From contig BRYA01000299.1 in NCBI GenBank assembly GCA_030267965.1, positions 21,626 to 63,802 of the forward strand: 42,177 nt of DNA, written 5' to 3'. Source of the DNA: Triparma columacea (Eukaryota > Sar > Bolidophyceae > Parmales > Triparmaceae). The stretch's first letter is position 1, and every line of letters begins with the position of its first letter. The position numbers were made by a program, and so were the translations under genes. Below are positions 32,403 to 42,177 of this stretch, one piece after another. The notes under the pieces were generated by a model. The model was given only the letters and a program-made list of their open reading frames with translations. It was not told where the DNA came from and made no database searches.

Positions 32403-34765
32403 CTATGTCTTCACTTTCCAGCCTCTTTCGTAATGCCCATCTTTCATCCTCTGCTTGTGCCAGTTCACGAGGGTAGAAGCAACTGCATCTGCTTCCCTCG
32501 CAATCTCGATCCCGAAGAAGATCGTCCCCTCCCTTTTCCTCAGCATCGCCCACACGTCGATTAGGTTGGCAATGGACCTCCAAAGATTCTTGCTCATTCC
32601 CTTGGAGACGAGGCTGTCCCTGACCTCTGGCGTCGCTATGTGCAAAAGAAGGTCGACGTCAGCCATCTCAAAGGCCGTGATTACTCTCTTGTCTAGCCCC
32701 CCCTCCCTATCGTTGCCCCTAATCTTCGGTGCCGTCGCCCCCGAGAACCCCCCCCTCTTCAAGCTCGGTGGTTGCGCCTCCAACTCCACCTGCATGGCAT
32801 CGAACGAAACACCGTTGGTAGCCGCCCCCCTTTCCTCCGCGGAATTACCGTCGACTATGAACCTGATGCCTTCAGTCTCCAGTTTCTTGACGTGCCTGCG
32901 GCACTCCTCCCAGGACTCCCAATTGTGGAACCCCGTGGGGGCCTCAACCTTGCTCGTATCTAAGACGGCTGCCAGGTCCACCTCCTGTTCTATAATCTCG
33001 CCAATCAGGCCGAAGTAGTTGCCCAGCAGCCCGTCCATTACTTTCTGGGAAGTAGGTGATCTCACATTGATCAAATCTTCTACCTTTCCAATCATCTTCC
33101 TGCAGCGCGAGGGTGGTGGTCGATTAGAGAGCTTACTATTAATGCATTAGACCTGCCACCCTCCTCCTCATTACTCCCAACTACTCTCACCTGCATTTCT
33201 GCCACCTCTCACCCCAAACATTCGGCAACTCGACAAATGTGAGCATGTGGTATACTACGCTCGTTGGCAGTTTTGTCACCGCCTTGATGAGCAAATTATT
33301 CTCCGGGTTAAACACCCTGCCGTCTTGACACTTCCAGTCCCCCTCGATCTGCTTGATGAACCACACGTAGTACCGAAGGGACGACTCCCTGGACCTCCTT
33401 CGCTCAAGCAGTTGCTGCACCTTAACGTCGAGGCACTCCTCGACACCGTGATACTTGCGCTTCCTGGCAATTTGCAAGGGGCTCCTGTGCCTGTGGATGA
33501 GAAAATAGAGAGGATTGTTAGATTGGCAAGCGGAGCACGAGGTGTACCGGTCGTGTTGGGTCTCTCACCTGTTGTCCAATATGTCCATGTTGGCCACGTA
33601 CTTCAGGAGAGTCAGAACGACGTTCCTGTGCCCTCTCTTCGTCGCAAGCATCAGCGCGGTACTCGCCTGTATGGTCTGGCCGTCGATGTCGGCCCCGATC
33701 CTGCAGAAAAAGTCAACGATACTGTTGTGCCCCCTCTGGCATGAGAGCATAAGAGACGACATGTGCTCTCTGCGGGGATGGGGAGGAGGAGAGGTAAGGA
33801 GAGGGCGAGAGGGGTTAGTAAACCGCCGGGGCGCTCTCTTCGGTTTCTTCCCTGCGACCCCCCTCTCCTTACATGTTGACACAGTTCACTGAGGCGCCCA
33901 TGCGAACCAAAAGCTTGACGATGGTGAAATTTCCTTCCTGGCTCGCCCGCATTAGGGCAGTAGTCCCCTTCCCGTTCGGCTTGTCGACATGGGCACCGTG
34001 CTCGATAAGGAACGCACAGATTTCCTCATGGCCAAAGTGGGCTGCCTGGATCAACGGGGTCGAACCATTAGGTGGGTGGTCGTTGATCTTAGCGCCTGCC
34101 TTTACCAGGATCTTCACGCATTCGAGAGAGCCCTTCTGAGCAGCTAGCCCCAGCGGGGTCATCCCCTTACCGCTGATGGTCTCCAGCATCTTGAGAGAGT
34201 CGGCGAAATCTGGGTTGGTAGGCTGCCAACGGGGAAGGGAGAGGATGGTCTCGAGGTGTCTGTGCAGGTTCAACCTTGCACACTGGTGCAGGGGGGGCTC
34301 GACCGACTTCTTCAAGCCCCTTCGACTGGGGGACAATGCAGGAGCAGGAGGGGCAGAAAGGGGAAAAACAGTGGAGAAGTTGAGAGACACAGAGACGTCC
34401 GGATTGGGCAACGCGGTCTCATCAATGTTACTAAGCACCATACTATCCAGCACAACGCCCTCCCTCTCGCCCTGCCTCCCGCTGTCTCCCTCGCCTTCAC
34501 CTTCGCCAGAACCTGTGTCTCCCGATTCCTTTGTGGGGGTTTGAGAAAACCATATAGGATCAGGACGGTACTTCGTTGAAGGATTTGCAAAGTAAACATC
34601 AATAGACGGGGCTATGGGTAGGTTCGACAAGGGCGGGGAGGTTGGCAGTGGGTTTGGATCAGAAGGTCGCCGCCTCTTATAAAGAGGAGAATGTGCTCCA
34701 TCATCATCACTATCGGAGTGTAAGAGCGCATCTGATGGAGGAGGAGGGGAAGAATCTACTTCCAT
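32403..34765 (-). CDS. ankyrin-repeat protein
   Basis: Four exons (34765-33873, 33769-33569, 33490-33191, 33099-32403) give 696 residues. Introns are 33770-33872, 33491-33568 and 33100-33190; each splits a codon after its second base. The first 165 residues are disordered, rich in Ser, Pro and acidic residues, with KRRRPSDP possibly a nuclear signal. From about residue 165, about six ankyrin repeats follow, for example GMTPLGLAAQKGSLECVKIL, GSTPLIQAAHFGHEEICAFL, GTTALMRASQEGNFTIVKLL, and after splicing STALMLATKRGHRNVVLTLL and RSPLQIARKRK. The remaining 300 residues are helical and unrecognised. Ankyrin repeats bind proteins; the partner and role are unknown. Confidence 0.88.
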
Positions 34766-34877
34766 ACTTAGTATGGCTGCTTTCGAAGCGCGGAGTATCA
34801 GTTTTTACACCACCAACAAAATTGTCCAAGAAATTCTCGGATATTTCTGATTTGCAACTAATCTTGGCTAAGTCTGG

Positions 34878-34938
34878 GGTCCGTTGCAGCGGGTCGGCCA
34901 GAGTAGCTGGTTCTGCGGTCCGTCAAAGCGGGTCGGCC
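34878..34938. repeat. two 22-bp direct repeats upstream of the ankyrin gene
   Basis: GGTCCGTTGCAGCGGGTCGGCC at 34878-34899 is nearly repeated at 34917-34938 (three bases differ). The copies are 39 bp apart, in the 230-bp gap upstream of the ankyrin start. They may be promoter elements; that is inference. Confidence 0.75.
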
Positions 34939-34995
34939 GAACTCTAAGGTCTGAAAAAAAAACGAAGCCGTCACGCAGATACACAAACACTAAAA

Positions 34996-37272
34996 TCAAT
35001 TGGCTTTCTTCCCCACCTTCTTGATCCCCACCCTCGTTTTATGCGCTCCTGCGTCTTTCATTCCCTTGTCTGCCCAAGAGTTAAACTTCACATGGGAAGA
35101 GTCCTTGTAGACAAAAACCGTACTCTTAGGGATCTTTCTGCCTCCGAGTTGGCTCTTCCTCACCGATATTTTCCTCGCAGACAGGCGCAAGTTCCCCGCC
35201 AGCATGGCCTTCACATCAGTGAGATTAAACTCGTTCATGCCCTGGCTCTCCACCTCTGTCTTGACGAGGAAATTCCGCTTGTTCTCTTCGTATTCTCTTA
35301 TCGCCTCTACCCTGCTGGCACGAATCAGCGGGACAAGGAACTGCTCCCTGTATGCTTGGTCGGTCGAGAATAGGTGCCATGGGGCTTGCGGTCCCTTTTC
35401 TCCCTCCCAGACTGTTTCGTTGAGAAAGTTCTGCGAGTGGGGAGGAGCAAAGTGGACGACCGACGGGTGTTAGAACTAGCGCCTCGAATGCTTCGAGAAA
35501 GGTTGTGTTAACGTCATCGCTCCTCCTCGCCTTTCTTCTTCTCACCTTCACCGTTAGGCTATCTGGGGAAATCCAGGAAAGGATCCCGCTGGTGGACACC
35601 TTGGTGTCGTGAGTCTTTATCAGCTTTCCGCTCTTCGTTCTCATCTCCGGCGGCCCTTTATCTTTCGTCTTGTTATTTCCTCCTTTCCGCCCCCCGCTCC
35701 TTTTCTCCTTCTGCGAGTCTCCTTCGTTGTTGTTCCTCCTCTTCATGATGGCCATGGACTTTTTTCTCGCACCCTGGCCCTTCTTCAAATGTCCCGCCCC
35801 CCCCAGGACGGCGAGGTGCTTATGACCTTCCAACTCATCTTTTACATGCTTAAGATTTTCCCTCGCTTTCTCCCTGGCAATCATCTTCATTTCCTCCTTC
35901 CTCCTCTTCTCGTAGTCTTGTCTGCTGGTTTTGGTTGGCTTGTTGCCGATCCTTGCGTCCTGATGGCCCTGGACCCGCCTCTCCGCAACGTACCAAGCGC
36001 AGTGGAGCACGTAGAGACGCGCCCTCTGGCAAGCAATAAATGACCTTATCTTGGACTGCAAGAACACCGCCTGCTGTCTGATTTGGTTTGACAGCAGCCA
36101 CCAGTTGTGGACGAGGCGCCCCTCAGAGAGGAAAGCCTGTAACACAGACGCGCAGTACCTCTTCTTGACAGCCACATTTCTGAATTTCCATAGCTTTTTC
36201 ACTATTCCCGCGGCATCTTTGCGCTCCTTGTTGAAACGGTAAATCTTCATTGCGTTTTGCAACTTAATAGCCGAACTCTGAAGTTCCTGTGCATGATGAG
36301 CGTCCGACAGTGCTTTCTTGGCAACCCCCATGTGAAGGGAAACGGCCCTGACGGTATTGAGGATCTTTATCCACTTGAACTTGCGCTTGAGGAGGTCGAT
36401 GGCAGCGTGCTCCCTCTGCAGCTTGTCCTCCTCCGTCACGTGCTCCGAGCTGTGGGCCTTCCTTCTTAACATTTCAAAATTTTCCTCCTTGCGGTGCAGT
36501 GCAGCGCTCTCGGCGTGCCGCACTTCCTGAGCCTTCTTGAAACATCTAAGCTCCTCCGCCTCGAGCTTCAGTGCGTGGAGTTCGCTAACATGGAGGTCAT
36601 GGTCGTGGACCTGTCATTGGGTTAGGGGGATAAGGGGGAAGCGGCAGGGGTCAGGTTGGCAAAGCAACAGCGTCCGTCGTCTTGGCCAGTCTCCTCGCTC
36701 TCCTCACCTCTTTGTAGTGTAAGAATTTCTCCTCCTGCAGTATTATTTTGTTAACCGCAGCGTCGTGCACGAGGCCAGTGCTCTGCTTCCGTTTGAAGGC
36801 CAGTATGTCAGCGGGGTTACTAAGATGGGGAGAGGAGGAGAGAGACAAAACGTTCGACATAGTAGGCGACTGACTGGGTGACTGCGGCAATTTGCGAGAG
36901 AAACATAACGAGGAAGGTGGTTAGCGTTAGTTGGCGGGGAGCAAGGTAGGGACAAGGAAGGTGGAGCAAGGGAGGAGAGAGCGAAGGAAAGCCGTCGCAA
37001 GCACTACACAAAACCTTCCTCACCTGGCTCCCTTGGTGAGGAGAGGAGGAAATAGTGTGACGATGCTTTGCTGACAAAGGATTTGAGTTTGGCTTCGACG
37101 GAGGGACCGGTGAACGGATCTGATGATTACCATCGCCAGGACCATCATTTTTAGGACCATACATGAAATCTATTGTAGTTTCTACGTGGGCAACATGGTT
37201 GTGCCCATGGGAGGAAAGCTCGTTCTCTATATGCTTACTCTCCAGCCGGTTAGCCGCCTTCCGTTTGGTCAT
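34996..37272 (-). CDS. IQ-motif/coiled-coil protein, unknown function
   Basis: Four exons (37272-37024, 36881-36708, 36610-35546, 35430-34996) give 640 residues. Introns are 36882-37023, 36611-36707 and 35431-35545, all with GTGAG donors and all between codons. ATG 37272 is the first true ATG in frame. After about 100 disordered residues comes a long helical region (ELHALKLEAEELRCFKKAQEV, KEENFEMLRRKA). Then basic IQ-like helices follow: AIKLQNAMKIYRF, KKLWKFRNVAVKKRY, AVFLQSKIRSFIACQRA. A Lys/Glu-rich linker and a C-terminal domain (APWHLFSTDQAYREQFLVPLI, MLAGNLRLSARKI) end the protein. Such proteins often bind calmodulin or cilia components, but I cannot name a family. The style resembles the LRR-IQ gene at the left end. 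Confidence 0.8.
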
Positions 37273-37384
37273 GGGTCCGGCGCGGTGAGGCGAAAAACGC
37301 GCAGTCTGATCAATCAATTCGACAAAAAACTGCTCAATCCAATACCCTCAACAGTTATTACAATCCTGAGGGAAATTTTGCGCG

Positions 37385-38380
37385 ATGGCGGCCCTTTTGA
37401 CAACTGCAGCGCTCTCACTTTCAAGCATTAACTTGCACTCCCGCTTTTTTGCTCCAATCGTCCTGGACAGTAAAATACCCAATCCTCCACCTTCGCCTCG
37501 GATCTTATTCATTTACATACATGGTCTAGACAGTAGCAGTACTACTTGGGTTCCATTTCTCGAGCACGAAAACGGCAGTTCTGTCCCCCTACATAGGTCA
37601 TTTCCCTCTTACTGTGTGGATTTGAGAGGCCACGGCCGTAGCAATCTTGAGCCGAATACATTCTCTAGTGAAAGTGTTGCCGACGACGTTCTGCACTTCA
37701 TAAACTCGGTGTCAGGCGATGCTAGCGGCGAAGGCACCGTGGTGCAGCCCCCCAAACCCAAGGTCGTGTTGGTTGGACACAGCATGGGAGGGAGGGTTGC
37801 AATGTTGGCTGCGGCTAAGGCGATTAAGGCCGATGTTGCGCCGAAGTTAAACTTTGACGTTTCGGCACTGGTGGTCGAGGACATGGATATTAAGGTGCGG
37901 CCACCCCCATTTAATGTGACTTGGGGGGAGGGCAACTTTGACCGGAAGTTCAACACACTTGAGGACTGCACCAAGGCCCTTTCCGGTGCTGGGTACGAGG
38001 AGTCGCGGATCCTCAGTTGGGTGACAGACGGGCGGATAAGGAAGGTAGATTGGGAGGGGGAGGGGGAGGCGTGGTGGAGCGATGTCAACCCTCAGGCTAG
38101 ACAATTAAGTTACGAGAAGATTCTAAATAGCGATTGCGGGGCGATTGCGATTGAGGACCTCCGGGATATGGACTTCGCGGAATGCACCACGTTTGTCATT
38201 GCAGGGTCGGGGAAGGGTATGCAGGGGACAGTCTGTGACAAGGAAAGCTTGGAGAAGATGAGGAGGAGGCTCCGAGGGTGCGATTTCCTCACCATTGAGG
38301 GTGCTGGCCACTCTATTCACAAGACCCACAAGGGGGTGTTTGGAGAAGTATTGGATGGCGTGTGTCGGGGTCTTCTATAA
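37385..38380 (+). CDS. alpha/beta hydrolase (ABHD11-like)
   Basis: Single exon, 331 residues, ATG at 37385. The fold marks are IYIHGLDSSSTTW (oxyanion HG at 46-47), CVDLRGHGRSNL, the nucleophile elbow GHSMGG (S133), VVEDMDI, and a late GAGHSIHK providing the catalytic His near residue 312. These match serine hydrolases of the ABHD11/YbfF type, which cleave esters; the substrate is unknown. A moderately hydrophobic N-terminus (AALLTTAALSLSSINLHSRFFAP) could be an organelle presequence. It is head-to-head with the IQ gene, 112 bp between ATGs, and convergent with the large membrane protein. Confidence 0.9.
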   Translation: MAALLTTAALSLSSINLHSRFFAPIVLDSKIPNPPPSPRILFIYIHGLDSSSTTWVPFLEHENGSSVPLHRSFPSYCVDLRGHGRSNLEPNTFSSESVADDVLHFINSVSGDASGEGTVVQPPKPKVVLVGHSMGGRVAMLAAAKAIKADVAPKLNFDVSALVVEDMDIKVRPPPFNVTWGEGNFDRKFNTLEDCTKALSGAGYEESRILSWVTDGRIRKVDWEGEGEAWWSDVNPQARQLSYEKILNSDCGAIAIEDLRDMDFAECTTFVIAGSGKGMQGTVCDKESLEKMRRRLRGCDFLTIEGAGHSIHKTHKGVFGEVLDGVCRGLL

Positions 38381-38525
38381 CTGTGTAAAACAACCCTGCG
38401 TGGTTCAGTGGGTAACGAATTAAAGGGATGGAAAGATCGAACAACAACATGACAGTTTTTTGTTTAACCCCCCCCCCTTCCAATCAGCAAAACACACCCC
38501 CACATAAACCCCCCACACCCCCCAC

Positions 38526-41500
38526 TTATAAGAGGCCGCCAGATATCATGTTATCCTCCACGACATTTCGATTCAAGATATCGAAACCGTTTAAAGAATC
38601 TTCTCTATCACAATTTCTCAGCTTCCCTTCCTCCACGCGCTTCTTGTAATGGTAGTACTTGTTGTGCAGCGTTGCCAAGTCAACAAATAAATCAGCGATC
38701 ATGGCAATGCATCCCGTTCCACCAATGTAGAGAAACCGGCGATGCTGTCTTTCTTGTTCTTCAGGTTCTGCGTGCGTTAGTGGTGCCTCATGCGTTAGAG
38801 CCTCAGACATACACGTGTGCAGCCTCAACGTCGTCGTTGAGTCGCTCTAGGTTTCTCCCCCCCCCCCCTCCGCCTCTCACCTTCGCTGTCGGGAACACCG
38901 AGGAAACTGAAGAGGAAAAGCGCGGAAATGAAAGTTGTGGTCATGAGAAAGAATTGGAAGCGGTGGCGCTTCTTGAGTCTAAAGTTTGCCACTTGAGTGA
39001 GGGGGATGGCGAAAGAGGCTTGGATGGACCGTGGCATGGCGAGAACAGAAATGTCGTGAATGAAAAATATGAGGACAAAGAGACTCAAGAACATGCCAAC
39101 ATAAGCCGAGTTCACGCAACTTCCGGCGCCGTAGATGCCGCCATCGGGACTATTGGTCGAGGTATGGCCCTCCGTGTCCACTTCCACTTTGCATCCAATC
39201 GTTTCAACGGCAAAGAAGACCATGGTCACCGCCGTTGCACTGCCATTTCTCATGAGCGTCTTTGTCAGGTACTGATTGAGCTCCAGCGAACTTAGTTCCG
39301 AGATAATTCTTCGAATGAACCAACCAAACTTCAGGACTGGCAAGTAGACGAGGAAGATCCGGAGAGCCCCAAGAATAGCAGAGACTCTCCAGCCTGTTCT
39401 CCAGCTACCAACGGCGGCAGTGATTTCCGTGAGGAATGCAAACTGGAAGGAGTGGCCAAAAAGTAGGCAGTGATAGAACCAATCCTTCCGCTTGGGTTGC
39501 ATCAGGAACGCTATCATGAAAGATAAGATGCAAAGAGGCTGAATGATCGCTGCAGATTCCCAAAAATGATCCTCCCCGGTAATCGCATAGCACAGGTAGA
39601 GAGCGTTGAAGAAAAATGTGACGCAGAAAGAGCCAACATGGTAGATGTAATGGCAGCCGCTTATGTATTTGGTGGAAGGGGGGGGGGAGGAGGGCAAGGA
39701 AGAAAGAGATGGGGTTGCTGTATTCAGTTTCTTTCGATAACTGCGAGTCACGGTCCACTCCACAAGTAAAGCGGCACATATTGCAACCGTGCCTATCCCG
39801 CCCGACACATTCACAAAGAACTTAGAGTGGGAGCCTCTTTTCGAATTAACGAGGCTGAAGAGGACAAGGGTGCAGATGCCACAAACAACAAAACAGAAAG
39901 CTTCAAGCCGTCGCATCGGCGACAGCCTCAGCGCGCAGATTTTTTCTGCGGTCAGGCAAATTTCGTCCCTTACTTTGAAGGGAACTGATGCCATGACCAG
40001 GTAGAGCGTCCACACCACGATGATGTTGACGCTGATGAAGCCCACACCTGGGATTGCAGTGTTTTGACATTCTGCCACGCCCTTCTGCGTGCGGCGAGCA
40101 GGCAAGGTTTTAGCGAACGAGCCAAATACGATGCAGCCTTCTATAACATTCTCACCTCAATCATGCAATTCACAGCACGGAAAGTAACAAAGAGGATGGT
40201 ACCAATGGCCTTAATCCCCCCTCCATAGACAGACTTGGTGAGGAATTTAGACACCACTTCGTCCTGCAACCTTCCAATCTTGGCTACGATGAGGAGTGGG
40301 GGATAGGGGTTGGTTTGGGTTGGGGTGGGAGGAGGGCATTGATGTCGTCGCCTCCATGCAGCACGCTCTCAATTCTCGTCTCATTCTCAATTCTCACCTC
40401 TCATTTTAATTAGTTCGTGGAAGAGCAAACACTCAACCACGAATCTAAAAATGAAAATGAACACAAAGTACCAGCGACCTTTTCCCTTCCAGTACTGCCT
40501 GAAAGAATAGACGCAAAAGAGGACCTCGCTGATGAGAGCGAAACAGAGGAAGAGTCCACGGAGCATGTTCATGTACCTCTTGTCCCGCCGCCTTGGGTCA
40601 GAAAAGACTGCCATCGAAAGTAACATCCACGTTAGAGGAACAAGGATGGACGTCGTCGTCATGAGCTCGGCGTCAAGCGTGAAGCACAGCAGCAAATGTT
40701 GGACTTGCAGGGCAAAAATGCAAACTGCCGCCATCCAAAACAAGAGTGGCGAGCCCTTCGTTACGTACATAGCAGGAGAAGGCTTCGGGTAGGGGGAAGG
40801 AGGTGTGGCGGGGGAGGACACTGCTGCACTGAGCTGACGATTTATCGTGAAGAACTTGTAGAAAATCACGGCCAAGGCGGAGGCGCAGCCCAGGTTAACG
40901 ATAACCATGGTCGCATAAAGTTCGCCTTTAGACGAAAACTCCCCCTCCGCACCGTAATTTCCGAGAAGGAACAAGCCGCATATCCCTGAAAGCCCTAACG
41001 TGCCAGTCACCATTTGTTCCCCAAAGGAAAGATCCATTGTGATCAGTCGGTGGGGCGGGATGATGTGCGCTTTCATTACAGAGGGGGGGAATATTCCGCT
41101 CACTGGGGGATTGATCGTGTTAGAAGTTGGCGAAGAGGCGCGACACACCCCTCCCACCCCACCCCACCACAACATGCCACTTACCTATCCTCGCTCCGAC
41201 GACGAGAACGACCATGGTGCTCAGTCCCCCTCCCGAAACAAGGGTCCTGGTGCAGTTTTCCCAGCCATTCTCAAAGTCGCAGCGGACACTATCGAACATG
41301 ATGAAGAGGATTTGCGCGAGGCCAGCCAAGATCCCTTCTTTGAGCACGCGATGCGTCAGAAAGTCAGATAGATTTTCAGGAGACTTTTCGGAGATTCGCT
41401 TCCTGCCAACCATTATGGCATGCCCCACTGCGATCCACAGCAACGACCTGAAGACTGAGATGATTATCTGTTGTCTACTCTGATCGAAAATGGTCCTCAG

Positions 41501-41965
41501 CACCTCAGCAAGGATGGTATACGAGAAGTAGTGGAGGGCGACAAAGCTCAAGTAGGCCCTTGAATTTCGCTTTGGTTGCATTATCATGCTTTGGAACATG
41601 GTGAAGGCTGTGAATGGCAGTTCCATCCAGATTACATACTGGCCTGTGAAATCGTTCTTCGTGATGGCAGTGTAAGCACAGAGAACTGGGTGAATCATCG
41701 TCACTGCAAAGGCGGCGGCGACAAAGAAGGTGTGGATCTGATGAACTTGACGGTTGCTGTCGGGCGGTTTTACCGTCGCATCAGCCTGCGGGGCCGCCCC
41801 TCCTCCTCTGATACTGCTGAGGGGGTCCGACTTGAGAGGGGAGAGGGGGGCCTTTTGTTGAGAAGGTGGCGCCCAAGGAGGACCTCCATTCAATGAATTC
41901 AGCGTCAGCGGGTTCTCTGTCTCGAAGACAGAGCCAGAGGTAGTCCGCGAGGTTGACTCCATCAT
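38526..41965 (-). CDS. large polytopic membrane protein with three internal repeats, unknown family
   Basis: Five exons (41965-41185, 41102-40398, 40283-40156, 40084-38881, 38767-38526) give 1019 residues. Introns are 41103-41184, 40284-40397, 40085-40155 and 38768-38880. The N-terminal 70 residues are Ser/Pro-rich; the rest alternates hydrophobic spans and short loops, roughly two dozen spans by eye. A unit of about 300 residues occurs three times. Loop MQPKRNSRAY at 129 matches SDPRRRDKRY at 428 and MQPKRKDWFY at 733. LSDFLTHRVLKEG near 199 matches VSKFLTKSVYGGG near 506 and LNQYLTKTLMRNG near 807. CDFE (229), CMIE (535) and CKVE (836) close each unit. I know no family like this. It could be a transporter, channel or receptor. 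ATG 41965 is chosen; 41962 is equally possible. Confidence 0.82.
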
Positions 41966-41979
41966 CAAGGGAGGGTTGT

Positions 41980-42129
41980 CTAGTCACTTGATGTGAACCC
42001 AAGACACTTTGACAACAGTAGATTTGCCAAGCCTATCCTACCCGGATCGACCTTGGGATCCATCCAGTGCATCTTCCTCCACATGCTCTGCCTGCCAACG
42101 TTGTCAGGACTTCCGTCAGACAGGGTAGG
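41980..42129 (-). CDS. possible last exon of a gene beyond the right edge
   Basis: An acceptor-like CCCGTAG precedes 42129 on the minus strand and opens 49 codons ending at TAG 41980 (SMWRKMHWMDPKVDPGRI, LLLSKCLGF). No domain is recognised. If real, the gene would end only 14 bp upstream of the membrane-protein start. It could equally be chance. Confidence 0.25.
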   Translation of the reverse strand, partial: PTLSDGSPDNVGRQSMWRKMHWMDPKVDPGRIGLANLLLSKCLGFTSSD

Positions 42130-42177
42130 CTACGGGCCGAAGATACACAATTTGATCCCCCGTCCTTGAAGTCTCCA

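Overview
This window is nuclear DNA of a gene-dense eukaryote. It carries 17 protein-coding genes on both strands, and 14 of them are split by short introns (36 assigned, 71 to 690 nt). Two genes run towards or off the window edges. A fucoxanthin-chlorophyll type antenna protein and several N-termini that look like secretory or plastid leaders point to a photosynthetic stramenopile (heterokont alga). The compact genes and short introns would suit Bolidophyceae/Parmales, but that placement is inference, because no marker gene is present. I found no rRNA, tRNA, transposon ORF or CRISPR array.

Layout: 1-3067 (-) an LRR and IQ-motif protein cut by the left edge; 3157-4005 (+) a seven-span membrane protein; 4059-6589 (-) a kinesin; 6649-9212 (+) an ABC-F ATPase; 9316-12704 (-) a P-type H+-ATPase; 13246-13599 (-) acidic ribosomal protein P1; 14326-15581 (-) an FCP antenna protein; 15823-17463 (-) a SET-domain methyltransferase; 17683-18855 (+) phosphopantetheine adenylyltransferase; 19425-21728 (-) a G3BP-like NTF2/RRM protein; 22128-23361 (+) an unknown membrane protein; 23619-27353 (-) a large FAD/NAD(P)-binding protein; 27566-29729 (+) a type II membrane glycosyltransferase-like protein; 29888-31306 (-) GDP-mannose 3,5-epimerase; 31496-32299 (+) an HCF164-like thioredoxin; 32403-34765 (-) an ankyrin protein; 34996-37272 (-) an IQ/coiled-coil protein; 37385-38380 (+) an alpha/beta hydrolase; 38526-41965 (-) a very large membrane protein; and a possible exon at the right edge.

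The genes do not form a pathway cluster. They are housekeeping, plastid, cytoskeletal and membrane genes packed head-to-head (gaps of 59 to 400 bp) and tail-to-tail (gaps of about 50 to 570 bp). Themes that recur are plastid function (FCP, SET methyltransferase, HCF164-like thioredoxin, perhaps the ABC-F protein), cilium/microtubule-type proteins (LRR-IQ, kinesin, IQ coiled coil) and sugar-nucleotide/glycan work (GME beside a glycosyltransferase-like gene).

The most interesting items are: (1) the 1019-residue protein at 38526-41965, built from three diverged copies of a roughly 300-residue multi-span unit that I do not recognise; (2) an intron grammar with G|GTGAG donors (27 of 36), CTAAC-like branch sites and a recurring TCGCTCGTCG-type motif just before the acceptor; (3) small tandem repeats inside six introns. 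Long C/G homopolymers coincide with one apparent frame break and one assembly gap.
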